Origin: a virus
Reading direction: 5' to 3' (one strand)
Virus record (IMG/VR): IMGVR_UViG_3300042868_006487
Coordinates: 1 to 35,370 of that record
DNA: 35,370 nucleotides
Shown here: positions 8,580-16,217 of the stretch, piece after piece
Layout: each line of letters opens with the position of its first letter
Numbering within the stretch: the stretch's first letter is position 1
Program-made: the position numbers and the translations under genes
Notes under the pieces: generated by a model
Databases searched by the model: none
What the model was told of the DNA's origin: nothing
What the model saw: the letters and a program-made list of their open reading frames with translations, nothing else

Positions 8580-10583
8580 TCAATAAACATTGTAAATATC
8601 TTTCATATTTTCTGAAAACCATTGAGGCCCATGATATAAATCAGTCCCCGGTCTTTCCCCCACATAATTTTGCGCAAATCCAACATTAGCATAGTAATCT
8701 TCATCATATATAATGTTATTTTTTTGAGTGTTTAATTTTCTTGCTACCCAGTTAGACATAATTAATGCAGAATATCTGTCTTTTCGTAATTTATTTTTTT
8801 TACCACTACGAGTATCTGGGGTATCCCATCTTTCCCTACCGTTATTAGTTTGGCTGATAACAATTAATGAGAGTTCGTTTTTTAATTCTTCGATTTCCAT
8901 AACGCAATCTTCTAAAGTGTCATGTTTTCTATTTGCTAATTTGTCATCTTCAAGAGATAATCCTAGAGTTGCAGCGTCAAAAAATGGAAATATGATAGCT
9001 TTGTCTTCCATATCTTTCCTTAGTCCATGGTTTGCTTCTGCTGTCCACTGGGCGCTTGAAAAATTACACAGTTCAATAATATGTAGGCCCGGCTCATCAT
9101 CTGTGTCCTTAGATTTTTCTGGATCAATTTTTGGCCAAATAGCAACTTCTTTATCTTTTAATTTATCTTTATCGTGTAGGGCTTCCATGACTGCTATCCC
9201 ACCTCCTTGCGGGTCCATTGCAATTTCAGCAGTAGGGAAGCTCTTCATTAAATTTCTAATCTTTCTTGCACAATACCCATAGAAGTCATTGTCTTCTGTT
9301 AGATGTGCTTTTACGCTTTCTCTGTGTCGCTCTCTTGTTGTTGTCCAACAATATACTACTCGTCTATGGTCATCATTCACTTCTAGCACAACTATAGAAA
9401 AATTATCCACTTCGGATGCCGGGTCAACGCCAATCACATATTGTTTATTGGGATTTCCTCTTGTAGATGCTTCAAAAAATACTTCGCCAGAAGATAATAA
9501 TATAGGTTTTGTTTCTGAGCAAACGCATGACTCAATTAAGCTGCGCTTAAAAAATCCTTTACTGTCAGTAGAAAAACATGCGCCATATTCCATTTGAAAT
9601 ATGCCAGCATGAACAGTAGCTTTAGATCGAGAGATTTGCCCCTCATCCATAAAACCCGCTGGCAATAGTTCAACGGGTATTCTATACACTCCATAGTCTT
9701 TCCAATTAAAATCTTCGGGAACCTCACCCTGAAAAACTTCAGCTAATTTTGAGCGGTCGCCTTTACTTTTTACAATTGCATGATATCTTTTCCAATAATC
9801 TGCAAAATGATTAAAATCATAATATGCTGTACCAGATAATATAATCTGATTGGACCTATAGAACTCAATATTGTCTTCGACTACTTCCAATTCGATGCCA
9901 AGCTCTTTTGCCTTCTTTTCTTTTGCTCTAGCTTTAACTTTTTCAATAGGCGAACTTGCTACAGCAGCGAAACCAGCAACAACATTTTCAAAGATTTCTC
10001 TAGGAATAGAAGCAAATTCATCAGCTACAATATCATTAGCCCGTTGACCTCTAATTTTTTGTCCATCTCCAAGTGGCAAGAAAGTAATAATACCTCTATT
10101 AATACGAACAGTACATCTATCCACATCTCTTGTAGTTCCACTAGATTGGTCACATAAATCTCTTAATATTGGAGCGTTTCTCCATATACCTTCAGCATAT
10201 TCAAACAACACTTTAGATTGTCGAAAGGCTGCACCAACTACAACTATTTTTCTTTCGGGCAAGAAGAAAGCTCTTAACATACAATATAAAGATAGTATGA
10301 ATGATTTACCAAAACCCCGCGATCCAACAAGCATTGGAAATTTTCTATTCCACATATCATATAATATAAGAGCTTGTATAGGGGATATTTCTATATTGAA
10401 TATATATTTGCAGACAAAAGAGAAATACTCAGGGCGAGTCATTAACCATGCTAGCACTTCGGGTATTTTTGTTTTATCATCCCCCGCCATGTCATAGATA
10501 TAGTCCATGGGATTAAATAAATCTGCCTCATTTAAATCTACACCTAGCCAAGCGTCCTTAAGTGACTGTTCGATATTTTTCAT
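8580..10583 (-). CDS. Terminase large subunit (TerL)
   Basis: 667 aa ATP-driven packaging motor and nuclease. Walker A GSRGFGKS at residues 87-94, Walker B IVADE at 185-189, coupling motif SGT at about 250. RNase H-like nuclease: Asp387 in YVIGVDPA, Asp457 in AEIAMDPQGGG and acidic residues in HDTLEDC near 555-559. All key residues are present and the length is normal. The start codon overlaps the end of the ERCC4-type nuclease gene by 26 nt, so the two are probably translationally coupled. Works with the portal and the probable small subunit encoded at 12290-13084. Confidence 0.96.
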   Translation of the reverse strand: MKNIEQSLKDAWLGVDLNEADLFNPMDYIYDMAGDDKTKIPEVLAWLMTRPEYFSFVCKYIFNIEISPIQALILYDMWNRKFPMLVGSRGFGKSFILSLYCMLRAFFLPERKIVVVGAAFRQSKVLFEYAEGIWRNAPILRDLCDQSSGTTRDVDRCTVRINRGIITFLPLGDGQKIRGQRANDIVADEFASIPREIFENVVAGFAAVASSPIEKVKARAKEKKAKELGIELEVVEDNIEFYRSNQIILSGTAYYDFNHFADYWKRYHAIVKSKGDRSKLAEVFQGEVPEDFNWKDYGVYRIPVELLPAGFMDEGQISRSKATVHAGIFQMEYGACFSTDSKGFFKRSLIESCVCSETKPILLSSGEVFFEASTRGNPNKQYVIGVDPASEVDNFSIVVLEVNDDHRRVVYCWTTTRERHRESVKAHLTEDNDFYGYCARKIRNLMKSFPTAEIAMDPQGGGIAVMEALHDKDKLKDKEVAIWPKIDPEKSKDTDDEPGLHIIELCNFSSAQWTAEANHGLRKDMEDKAIIFPFFDAATLGLSLEDDKLANRKHDTLEDCVMEIEELKNELSLIVISQTNNGRERWDTPDTRSGKKNKLRKDRYSALIMSNWVARKLNTQKNNIIYDEDYYANVGFAQNYVGERPGTDLYHGPQWFSENMKDIYNVY

Positions 10584-11040
10584 ATATTCTCTTCATTAAT
10601 GAAAGGGCTGTTTTATTAGCAAAGTAACTATTACCACAAAACATTATTTTTACATTGTGCTTTAACTGTATTTCCATAATTACTTTTAATAAGAACTTTC
10701 CGCTGATCTTACTTGTTTTTTGTAATTGTTGATTAGATTTATGAAATGGATATTCAATTAAATCGCGTATAGGAAACTCGCAAATAATAAACGCATGGGG
10801 GAATTCATCCATACGAATAAGCTCTTTCGAGAACCTTGTAAACTCTCTGCCTAAATTATTAGCAAACTCCTCAATACACCCTTTTCTTTCAATACATATT
10901 TTATCTTCTAATCCTTTGACTGTATAATCGCCGGTTTTTAAAGTGCCTATTTCTTCAGCAACTGTATGCTCGTAATGGAACTCCCATGGAGTTTGTTCTC
11001 TAGTATCTATTATTATTGTGAAATCAGGTTCTTTGTTCAT
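10558..11040 (-). CDS. ERCC4/XPF-type nuclease
   Basis: 160 aa. It carries the XPF signature: Asp12 in IIDTREQTPW, GDY at 37-39 and ERK at 51-53 (ICIERKG), the metal-binding GDX(n)ERKX(3)D-type active site. Members cut branched or forked DNA. The protein is only the nuclease domain, with no helicase and no obvious HhH. It overlaps TerL downstream and HNH upstream (17 nt), so it belongs to the packaging operon. A role in debranching DNA before packaging is inferred. AAAGAA precedes the ATG. Confidence 0.88.
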   Translation of the reverse strand: MNKEPDFTIIIDTREQTPWEFHYEHTVAEEIGTLKTGDYTVKGLEDKICIERKGCIEEFANNLGREFTRFSKELIRMDEFPHAFIICEFPIRDLIEYPFHKSNQQLQKTSKISGKFLLKVIMEIQLKHNVKIMFCGNSYFANKTALSLMKRIYEKYRTVT

Positions 11041-11305
11041 TTCTTTTTATAATCTCAAAAAAATATGCTTCGTAACATTGTTCAGATCCAGTAATAGATT
11101 TATGACATGTTTTACATAAACAAATACCATTTTTAGGTTCGTATCTTATACTGGGAGAGTCGGCCCACCTGTTCAAATGGTGGACCTGTAACTCTTTACG
11201 TTTTTTACTTTTGCACATTTGGCATGTGTGCTTGTCTCTTTTTAATACTTCACTTCTAAATTGTTTGGAACGAGGGTCTTGATAATCTCGCTTCGGCCAC
11301 GTCAT
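11024..11305 (-). CDS. HNH endonuclease
   Basis: 93 aa. Zinc-binding CQMC (28-31), core His-His at 42-43 (LQVHHLNRW), Asn60 (EPKNGICLC) and CKTCH at 64-68 give a complete HNH/Zn fold. HNH proteins beside terminase genes are common and are often needed for packaging cleavage. The N-terminus overlaps the end of the gmd gene by 50 nt, so the first residues are shared DNA. No better in-frame start precedes the conserved core. Could instead be a free-standing homing-type nuclease, less likely given the operon position. Confidence 0.85.
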   Translation of the reverse strand: MTWPKRDYQDPRSKQFRSEVLKRDKHTCQMCKSKKRKELQVHHLNRWADSPSIRYEPKNGICLCKTCHKSITGSEQCYEAYFFEIIKRNEQRT

Positions 11306-12290
11306 GCTCTACCATTCTTTCTACAAGTCGATAAAAAGATATTTCTGGAGACCAGTTTAATTTTTCTTTGGCTTTTTTGGGGCTTCCGCGAAGGAATTCA
11401 ACTTCAGCAGGGCGATAGAATTTAGGATCGATAACCACATAATCTTCCCAATTTAAATCATATCTAGAAAATGCGACCTCTAAGAATTCTTTAATAGTGT
11501 ACGTAAGGCCAGTGGCAACAACATAATCATCTGCGGATTCTTGTTGCAGCATTAGCCACATAGCTTTGACATAATCTTCCGCATGACCCCAATCCCGATA
11601 AGCATCAAGGTTGCCAAGATGTAACTTAGGAAATTTCTTATCTTTATCACTTGCTATAAATTCCCCCAACCATTTGGTGATTTTACGAGTAACAAATTGA
11701 TCGCCCCTTCTTTCGCTTTCATGATTAAAAAGTATTCCCGAAGAAGCGAAGATACTATAACTATCTCTATAATTACGAACTAGGTGATGTCCCGCAAGTT
11801 TAGCAATGGCATACGGGGATTGTGGATAGAATGGGGTTTCCTCGTTTTGAAACTTTATTGGGTCTTCGCCGGAATCATTATATACAGTTGTATAATTTTT
11901 CCCAAACATTTCACTTGAGGAGGCTTGATAGAATTTAGTGTAAACACTTTCATTTCTAATGGCTTCAAGGGCATTTAGAACCCCTTTAGCAGTTACATCC
12001 CATGTATATGAGGGCTGTTCAAAAGAAGTCGCGACATGGGATTGAGCAGCAAGATTATAATACTCATTAGGTTTTGTAGCTTTTAGTAATCTCGCAGTGA
12101 AGTAGGGGTCGCAAACATCACCCTCAAGTAAATGAAAGTTTTTATATTTTAGCACATCATATAATCTACCAAAATTGGGGCTTGACGTTCTTCTATACAC
12201 CCCATACACTTTATACTTTTTTGATAATAGCAACTCTGCTAAGTATGATCCATCTTGTCCTGTGATGCCAGTAATTATAGCTGTCTTCAT
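11256..12290 (-). CDS. gmd: GDP-mannose 4,6-dehydratase
   Basis: 344 aa, full family length. Rossmann GITGQDGSY at 8-16 (NADP binding), SSSEMFG at 124-130, the catalytic YAIAK (Tyr160, Lys164), and the Gmd-typical YRRTSSPNFGRL and VYGVYRRT region. It converts GDP-D-mannose to GDP-4-keto-6-deoxymannose, precursor of GDP-fucose, GDP-rhamnose or GDP-perosamine. No partner epimerase, reductase or glycosyltransferase is in the window. It starts with TAATG overlap to the TerS-like gene, so it is transcribed with the late packaging genes. Likely use: altering host or virion surface sugars (inference). Confidence 0.95.
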   Translation of the reverse strand: MKTAIITGITGQDGSYLAELLLSKKYKVYGVYRRTSSPNFGRLYDVLKYKNFHLLEGDVCDPYFTARLLKATKPNEYYNLAAQSHVATSFEQPSYTWDVTAKGVLNALEAIRNESVYTKFYQASSSEMFGKNYTTVYNDSGEDPIKFQNEETPFYPQSPYAIAKLAGHHLVRNYRDSYSIFASSGILFNHESERRGDQFVTRKITKWLGEFIASDKDKKFPKLHLGNLDAYRDWGHAEDYVKAMWLMLQQESADDYVVATGLTYTIKEFLEVAFSRYDLNWEDYVVIDPKFYRPAEVEFLRGSPKKAKEKLNWSPEISFYRLVERMVEHDVAEARLSRPSFQTI

Positions 12291-13084
12291 TATTGTCCTT
12301 CCACTGTTTCTGGTATGAGAAAAGGCTGGTCCGTTATTCCATCTTCATAAGTATGGGCCTCGCCCAGTCTTAATCTTTCCATGTCCATAGCTATACGCAT
12401 TTTTTCCATATCTGTTCCGGCTTGTCTACGAAAATCCCCATCTAAGATAATTTTCTTAATAAGGGAGGCGAAAGTCGTCTTACTATCTTCGATAGCTTTA
12501 ATCCGCTGCTCTCTTGTCCCCTTCAAGTCCTTAATCATGGATGATTTTTTAGTTTGCAAATCTTTATAATCCCTTGAGATCGCTTCTTGGGAGGCCCGAA
12601 GAACTGCTAGTTGTCTTTCTAAATTAAGAACTAAATCCCAATCAATATCCGCTTTATTCTTGTTCTTCTCTTCTATGATAATCTTCTCCATATTGGATAC
12701 AGATTTAATATTATCATTTTGAGACTTTAAGCTACGATTCATTAAGATTTCTAACTTTATTGTATCGACAATTTGAATCTCTTCAGTGTGGAACACGTCA
12801 TCCCTAAACTGGGACCACATCTTCTTCCAGTGAAACAGGAACATTTCCAGCTCATCTTCGTTGAATTGAGATTCTAAATCGTACCAATAAGCTTTATTCT
12901 TTAGTTCATTTATAGCCTCGACTTCCTTACGGTCGTTTGCATTGACCCCCACATTTTGTTTAATCCAGAGAAGGACCGATTTGGGGTCTCGGTCCAAAAC
13001 TGTAGCTATATTCTCATAAGACATATCTTTAATATTATTCTTGATATAAGATTGTTCAGATAAGTCTAGTCTTCCTTTACGCAT
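12290..13084 (-). CDS. Probable terminase small subunit
   Basis: 264 aa. Residues 8-50 (SEQSYIKNNIKDMSYENIATVLDRDPKSVLLWI) form a helix-turn-helix DNA-binding domain. The middle is Lys/Glu-rich coiled coil (IIIEEKNKNK to RAIEDSKTTF), and a helical C-terminus follows. HTH plus coiled coil upstream of TerL is the standard small-terminase layout, which recognises the packaging site and regulates TerL. The intervening gmd and nuclease genes are unusual. It overlaps sigma by 8 nt and gmd by 1 nt. Sequence identity to known TerS is not recognisable by eye. Confidence 0.6.
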   Translation of the reverse strand: MRKGRLDLSEQSYIKNNIKDMSYENIATVLDRDPKSVLLWIKQNVGVNANDRKEVEAINELKNKAYWYDLESQFNEDELEMFLFHWKKMWSQFRDDVFHTEEIQIVDTIKLEILMNRSLKSQNDNIKSVSNMEKIIIEEKNKNKADIDWDLVLNLERQLAVLRASQEAISRDYKDLQTKKSSMIKDLKGTREQRIKAIEDSKTTFASLIKKIILDGDFRRQAGTDMEKMRIAMDMERLRLGEAHTYEDGITDQPFLIPETVEGQ

Positions 13085-13586
13085 AGAATTTCTCTAATAT
13101 GTTTTTTAAACAACTAATCAGTTGAGATTTTTTAGTTTTAGTTAAAGTTTGATCATTCTTAAATCGTAGGTAATCGCTTCGCATATTAGCAGGTAAGTGA
13201 AGATCTATATAGTCTATCAGTTCGCGCTCTTCTATGGAGTTTGAGGATTCCTTCGCGGATATGAAAGATCTAATATCCTCTATATTCCCGGCATCTAGTA
13301 ATTTTTTCTTGCCCTGCTGGATTTCCTCGGCTTTTCCCTCGTCGTGACGATAGTAGTTGTCGCGTTTGAAATTCTTTAATCGGTTTTTTATGTGAATCGA
13401 AAGAAAGTTTTCGAGTGGCCTAACACCATCGTAGCGGTCGAGGGCTTCCATCCCAATGATAAACGCCTCTTGGGAAATATCATCCTCCTCATAATTGGGG
13501 AAGGTGAATTTACTCGCCAGTCGAGAAGAGATCATCGATATGGTGGACACTACTTGTTCCTCTGTCATATTTTTTGGAATTTTCAT
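13077..13586 (-). CDS. Sigma-70-like factor (phage late sigma candidate, gp55-like)
   Basis: 169 aa. Residues 34-80 match sigma70 region 2: EDDISQEAFIIGMEALDRYD then PLENFLSIHIKNRLKNFKRDN, the core-binding and -10-recognition segment. The C-terminal about 50 aa is short and helical, so region 4 is reduced or absent, as in T4 gp55, which directs late transcription without a -35. AAGGA lies 5 nt upstream. Encoded at the head of the structural cluster it presumably directs. The ATGTGTAT motifs are the candidate target. The family call is firm and the late-sigma role is inferred. Confidence 0.8.
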   Translation of the reverse strand: MKIPKNMTEEQVVSTISMISSRLASKFTFPNYEEDDISQEAFIIGMEALDRYDGVRPLENFLSIHIKNRLKNFKRDNYYRHDEGKAEEIQQGKKKLLDAGNIEDIRSFISAKESSNSIEERELIDYIDLHLPANMRSDYLRFKNDQTLTKTKKSQLISCLKNILEKFYA

Positions 13587-13707
13587 TGACTTCCTTGTTG
13601 TCCTTTGCTATAATGTTTTTAGGGTCTGGGACTTGAAGATCTTTTGCTACGCTTTTCTGTAGCTCATCTGTCGCAGTCATCTTAAGTTCAGAATGGATAG
13701 TTTTCAT
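13510..13707 (-). CDS. Small hypothetical protein leading the minus-strand cluster
   Basis: 65 aa, hydrophilic, Lys/Asp-rich (KSVAKDLQVPDPKNIIAKD), no recognisable domain or membrane segment. AAGGAACCCTT before ATG is a good ribosome site. It overlaps the sigma gene by 77 nt in another frame and would be the first gene of the late transcript, with an ATGTGTAT motif 45 nt upstream. A plus-strand host-type promoter lies inside it. Real gene or leader ORF cannot be decided from sequence alone. Confidence 0.5.
   Translation of the reverse strand: MKTIHSELKMTATDELQKSVAKDLQVPDPKNIIAKDNKEVNENSKKYDRGTSSVHHIDDLFSTGE
13586..13614 (+). promoter_or_regulatory. Sigma70 promoter for HNH gene, antisense to late cluster
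   Basis: TTGACT, 17 bp, TATAAT. Lies over the start codon of the sigma gene and inside the preceding small ORF. Its transcript would have a leader of about 100 nt antisense to the 5' end of the late cluster. Confidence 0.8.
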
Positions 13708-13720
13708 AAGGGTTCCTTAA

Positions 13721-14146
13721 ATGAAGAATACAACAATACTTAATAGTAATTATACACATTTAAAAATAGTTTCTTGGAAACGCGGGCTAAAATTATCAAT
13801 GACTGATAAGGTACATATTATTGAGTATTATCAAGATTATGAAATATCATCAGGTTCTGGTGAGAAATTTCAAGTTCCTAAAGTTCTTGTACTTAAGAAA
13901 TATATTAAGTTGCCCGATAGAATGTATAAACCTAATAGAAGAAATATATTCTTACGAGATAATTATAGCTGCGCGTACTGCGAAAAGCAACTTGAACAAG
14001 GTGAATTATCTGTGGATCACGTATTACCTAAAAGTAGAGGAGGGAAGGAAACATGGGAGAATCTTGTCACTTCGTGCAAAACTTGCAACTGTCTAAAGGG
14101 AGACAGGACTCCAGAGGAGGCGGGAATGATTATCAAGCGTTCCTAG
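13721..14146 (+). CDS. HNH endonuclease (family with N-terminal strand repeat)
   Basis: 141 aa. N-terminus TTILNSNYTHLKIVSWKRGLKL is the conserved beginning of a common HNH family. The C-terminal core is C-A-Y-C (YSCAYCEKQL), the SVDHVLPKSRGGKETWENLV HNH motif, and CKTCNCLKGDRTPEEAGM. All Cys/His residues are present. It is divergent from the late cluster with only 13 nt between the start codons, so the plus promoter lies inside the opposing gene. Free-standing HNH endonuclease with possible homing or DNA-cleavage role. Start chosen because the family's N-terminal motif begins there. Confidence 0.9.
   Translation: MKNTTILNSNYTHLKIVSWKRGLKLSMTDKVHIIEYYQDYEISSGSGEKFQVPKVLVLKKYIKLPDRMYKPNRRNIFLRDNYSCAYCEKQLEQGELSVDHVLPKSRGGKETWENLVTSCKTCNCLKGDRTPEEAGMIIKRS
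13752..13759 (-). promoter_or_regulatory. Candidate late-promoter motif ATGTGTAT
   Basis: Minus-strand context TTAAATGTGTATAATTAC, 45 nt upstream of the first ORF of the minus cluster (start 13707). It lies within the coding region of the divergent HNH gene. Confidence 0.5.
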
Positions 14147-14334
14147 AGAAACAAATTTCTAAACACTTGAGGGATAAGTACAGGAGTCGTGAAGTGACAA
14201 TTATGAATGATGTATATTGCTATACAGAAGTTGAGGATTTGGATGTCGATCTGCAATTCCTAAGAATTGCGTTTGGGGACTTTAGTAAGATTGTTGTTGG
14301 GAAATTTGGGTTACATGTGAGCTACTCTGATTAG
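14053..14334 (+). CDS. Hypothetical protein overlapping HNH gene
   Basis: Up to 93 aa. The first 31 codons overlap the HNH gene in another frame. AGGAGG lies 9 nt before the ATG, but that sequence also encodes the conserved RGGKE of HNH. A GTG near 14194 with AGGAG before it is an alternative, giving about 46 aa. The distal part (TIMNDVYCYTEVEDLDVDLQFLRIAFGDFSK) looks protein-like. Function unknown. Confidence 0.5.
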   Translation: MGESCHFVQNLQLSKGRQDSRGGGNDYQAFLEKQISKHLRDKYRSREVTIMNDVYCYTEVEDLDVDLQFLRIAFGDFSKIVVGKFGLHVSYSD

Positions 14335-14397
14335 ATAAGGTGATACTTTATATTTTAGAGTTGTGAATTTTGCAAGACCCACCCGCCCTTTTTCCGA

Positions 14398-14442
14398 CAA
14401 AAACAGGGGGTTAACTAATGAACAAAAAACCACCACCCCCTG
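14398..14442 (-). terminator. Terminator of the small minus-strand gene
   Basis: On the minus strand CAGGGGGT, a 23-nt loop, ACCCCCTG, then TTTTTG. An 8-bp GC-rich stem with U tract. The loop is long, so strength is uncertain. Confidence 0.55.
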
Positions 14443-14444
14443 CC

Positions 14445-14549
14445 TTACCTATCCTTCCTAAATGGTTCAACCATCATATTCACTACCATCAGTGCATACA
14501 CCCCAACCGGACACCCCATCACCACCACCAGCATCACATAGTTATTCAT
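14445..14549 (-). CDS. Tiny membrane protein (34 aa)
   Basis: Encodes a 34-residue peptide beginning MNNYVMLVVVMGCPVGVYAL, one hydrophobic helix from about residue 4 to 26 followed by a charged tail EPFRKDR. AAGGTG is 4 nt upstream, and it has its own promoter (14574-14602) and a probable terminator. The only minus-strand gene between the divergence point and 23.2 kb. Not recognised. It could act on the host membrane, or simply be an early host-takeover peptide (inference). Confidence 0.6.
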   Translation of the reverse strand: MNNYVMLVVVMGCPVGVYALMVVNMMVEPFRKDR

Positions 14550-14573
14550 CTATCACCTTGCCTTTCTCTATAT

Positions 14574-14602
14574 ATTATATCGACATAATCAGCAGATTAC
14601 AA
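14574..14602 (-). promoter_or_regulatory. Minus-strand sigma70 promoter
   Basis: TTGTAA, 17 bp, TATAAT reading left, 25 nt before the tiny membrane-protein start. Confidence 0.7.
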
Positions 14603-14658
14603 TAGCAAAACTCACAAAATATATTTCGATAATCTTTCAAAATACTTAGTAAATAATG

Positions 14659-14687
14659 TTGACGATAGGCCAGTGATGTGCTATATT
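14659..14687 (+). promoter_or_regulatory. Early promoter P1
   Basis: TTGACG, 17 bp, TATATT. The spacer contains GGCC like other promoters in this region, and TATATATAAG follows. Confidence 0.8.
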
Positions 14688-14736
14688 ATATATATAAGAG
14701 ATGAGTGATGCGGAACTAACACAAAGGAACGATAAG

Positions 14737-14934
14737 ATGACGAACGCAACAAACATGACGAACAACAACGCTCGAATCGTAGTTTGCCCTAATGGTGAAC
14801 TCAATGTTGTATACACTGCCCTAGGCATGAATGTCTACATGAACAATCAAGCTGACGCTATTGAATTGTTTAACCTAGTCAACATCGAAGGCTTGACGGT
14901 CACAGAACTAAAAGCACTAGGCTTCGGCTGGTAA
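14737..14934 (+). CDS. Early protein, paralogue family alpha (copy 1)
   Basis: 65 aa from the ATG after AAAGGAACGATAAG. An upstream in-frame ATG at 14701 lies only 13 nt after the -10 and belongs to the leader. Shares with the genes at 15207 and 17262 the core NNARIVVCPNGELNVVYTAL, GMNVYMNNQADAIELFNLVN and the ending ELKALGF-W. Function unknown. No membrane segment or Cys cluster. The three copies mark duplication of a whole promoter-leader-gene unit. Confidence 0.85.
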   Translation: MTNATNMTNNNARIVVCPNGELNVVYTALGMNVYMNNQADAIELFNLVNIEGLTVTELKALGFGW

Positions 14935-14944
14935 TACAATTGAC

Positions 14945-15029
14945 GTAAGCCTTTAGTACATAAGGAGTTATGACTATGGGCCTAGGCGCGAATGTCATAA
15001 GTCCTTACTGTGTAACACCTTATGTAATA
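14945..15029 (+). repeat. Repeat A copy 1 (GC-cored inverted repeat)
   Basis: Left arm with TAAGGAGTTATGAC, right arm GTCATAAGTCCTTA. The inner pair ATGAC/GTCAT closes a GC-rich loop. Right arm continues to ACACCTTATGTAA. Lies between a stop codon and the next promoter. Confidence 0.85.
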
Positions 15030-15118
15030 AGCTAGCGGCACAGGTATAATATGACAGTAAGGTACGATTAGTGTACAAAAATACTTTGAAAATCTTTTGA
15101 AATACTTGGTGAATAATC

Positions 15119-15147
15119 TTGACACTAGGGGGTAAATGTCCTATACT
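15119..15147 (+). promoter_or_regulatory. Early promoter P2
   Basis: TTGACA, 17 bp, TATACT, followed by TATATATAAGG. Confidence 0.9.
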
Positions 15148-15206
15148 ATATATATAAGGAATGGGGAATGAACCTCACCTAAACGACAAGAAAAGGGAAC
15201 GATACG

Positions 15207-15422
15207 ATGAAGAAGTCAAAAAAAACCAACATCACCTCAGCACTAGTCAACGACAATGCTCGGCTTGCCACCTGTCCTCAAGGTGCGTACAATGTTGTAT
15301 ACACCGCCCTAGGCATGAATGTCTATATGACCAATCATGCCGAGGCTATGGAATTGTTTGAACTTGTCAATGTTGAAGGTTTAACAGTTGCAGAACTAAA
15401 GGCTTTAGGTTTTGCTTGGTAA
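15207..15422 (+). CDS. Early protein, paralogue family alpha (copy 2)
   Basis: 71 aa, ATG preceded by AAAAGGGAACG. It is the most divergent of the three alpha copies: core NDNARLATCPQGAYNVVYTA, then GMNVYMTNHAEAMELFELVN, ending LKALGFAW. N-terminus KKSKKTNITSA differs from the other copies. Product function unknown. Located in the same promoter plus Repeat A setting as copy 1. Confidence 0.85.
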   Translation: MKKSKKTNITSALVNDNARLATCPQGAYNVVYTALGMNVYMTNHAEAMELFELVNVEGLTVAELKALGFAW

Positions 15423-15432
15423 TACAATTAAC

Positions 15433-15516
15433 GTAAGCCCTTGCTATATAAGGAGTTATAGCGATGGGCGCAGAGGCGGACGCCCTAAGTCCTTACACTG
15501 TAACACCTTATGTAAT
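15433..15516 (+). repeat. Repeat A copy 2
   Basis: Outer arms TAAGGAGTTA / TAAGTCCTTA with inner stem GGGCG/CGCCC in place of the ATGAC/GTCAT of copy 1. Both partners have changed, so pairing is kept. Confidence 0.85.
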
Positions 15517-15605
15517 CAGCTAGGCACACAGGTGTAATAGGACAGCAAGGTATGATTAGTGTGCAAAAATACTTTGAGAATCTTTCAAAATAGTGGAGAA
15601 TTCTC

Positions 15606-15634
15606 TAGGCAATGGTCGATATATATGGTATCCT
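15606..15634 (+). promoter_or_regulatory. Early promoter P3 (weak match)
   Basis: TAGGCA, 17 bp, TATCCT, followed by ATACGTATAAGAGATAG and the common leader. Assigned by alignment with the better promoters at 17493 and 19218. Confidence 0.55.
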
Positions 15635-15682
15635 ATACGTATAAGAGATAGATGACAGTAACCAACGCAAAGGACAGTGACC

Positions 15683-15898
15683 ATGAATATGAACAAAGCC
15701 GACCTAATCGCACTAGTCAAAGAACTACAAGCTAAGTTGGCGAATCCAACTCCAGTTTGCCCATGCTGCTTAGCACCTATGGAGGTCGTCTCCTATAGTG
15801 CTAGATACGATACACCTTTCGATTACTGGCAATGTGCTTGCCCAGATGTCATCCCTGTAGAAAACAAAATAGTCAAGAAAGGTATGTTTGTTGAGTAA
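15683..15898 (+). CDS. Zinc-ribbon early protein
   Basis: 71 aa, ATG preceded by AAAGGA with 8-nt spacing. An upstream GTG at 15677 is less well placed. A helical N-terminus (KADLIALVKELQAKL) precedes a Cys cluster CPCC and a second CAC (VCPCCLAPMEVV, YWQCACPD), which suggests a zinc ribbon. Short Lar-type restriction-alleviation proteins share this look, but no specific match is claimed. Confidence 0.8.
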   Translation: MNMNKADLIALVKELQAKLANPTPVCPCCLAPMEVVSYSARYDTPFDYWQCACPDVIPVENKIVKKGMFVE

Positions 15899-15903
15899 TG
15901 GGC

Positions 15904-15932
15904 TTGATGTCCATTGCTTGATGTGCTATACT
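15904..15932 (+). promoter_or_regulatory. Early promoter P4
   Basis: TTGATG, 17 bp, TATACT, just after the zinc-ribbon stop codon. Confidence 0.75.
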
Positions 15933-15975
15933 GTAGTAGTAGTGAATGACGGACACCTAACACAAGGGACTTGAT

Positions 15976-16212
15976 ATGAGCGATTTCTTGAACGACATGC
16001 AATGCGACGAACTAATCAACGGTCAATCTTTCGATGGTCAATACGTACCTACTGAGCAGGATCTAGTTGACATGGCCGAAACTTGGGACGATGGTGAACT
16101 CGACTACAATTATGATTACATGGAAACGGAATCCGATGTATATCAAGACTCATCATATGATGATGAACCTAATGGGTGGAGCGATCACCTAGAGGGATAT
16201 GAATGCGACTAA
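15976..16212 (+). CDS. Acidic early protein (PTEQDL family, copy 1)
   Basis: 78 aa, strongly acidic (runs of Asp/Glu/Tyr such as DDGELDYNYDYMETESD). Shares the motif QYVPTEQDLVDMAE with the acidic protein at 26450 (DYIPTEQDLLDMEV), so the two are paralogues. Acidic phage early proteins sometimes mimic DNA, which is speculation here. It is followed directly by a strong terminator. Confidence 0.8.
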   Translation: MSDFLNDMQCDELINGQSFDGQYVPTEQDLVDMAETWDDGELDYNYDYMETESDVYQDSSYDDEPNGWSDHLEGYECD

Positions 16213-16217
16213 TGTAA

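Noticed and set aside
8728-9597. Plus-strand ORFs 8728-9282 and 9289-9597
   Set aside because: They lie antisense within the well-supported TerL gene and have no ribosome site or promoter.
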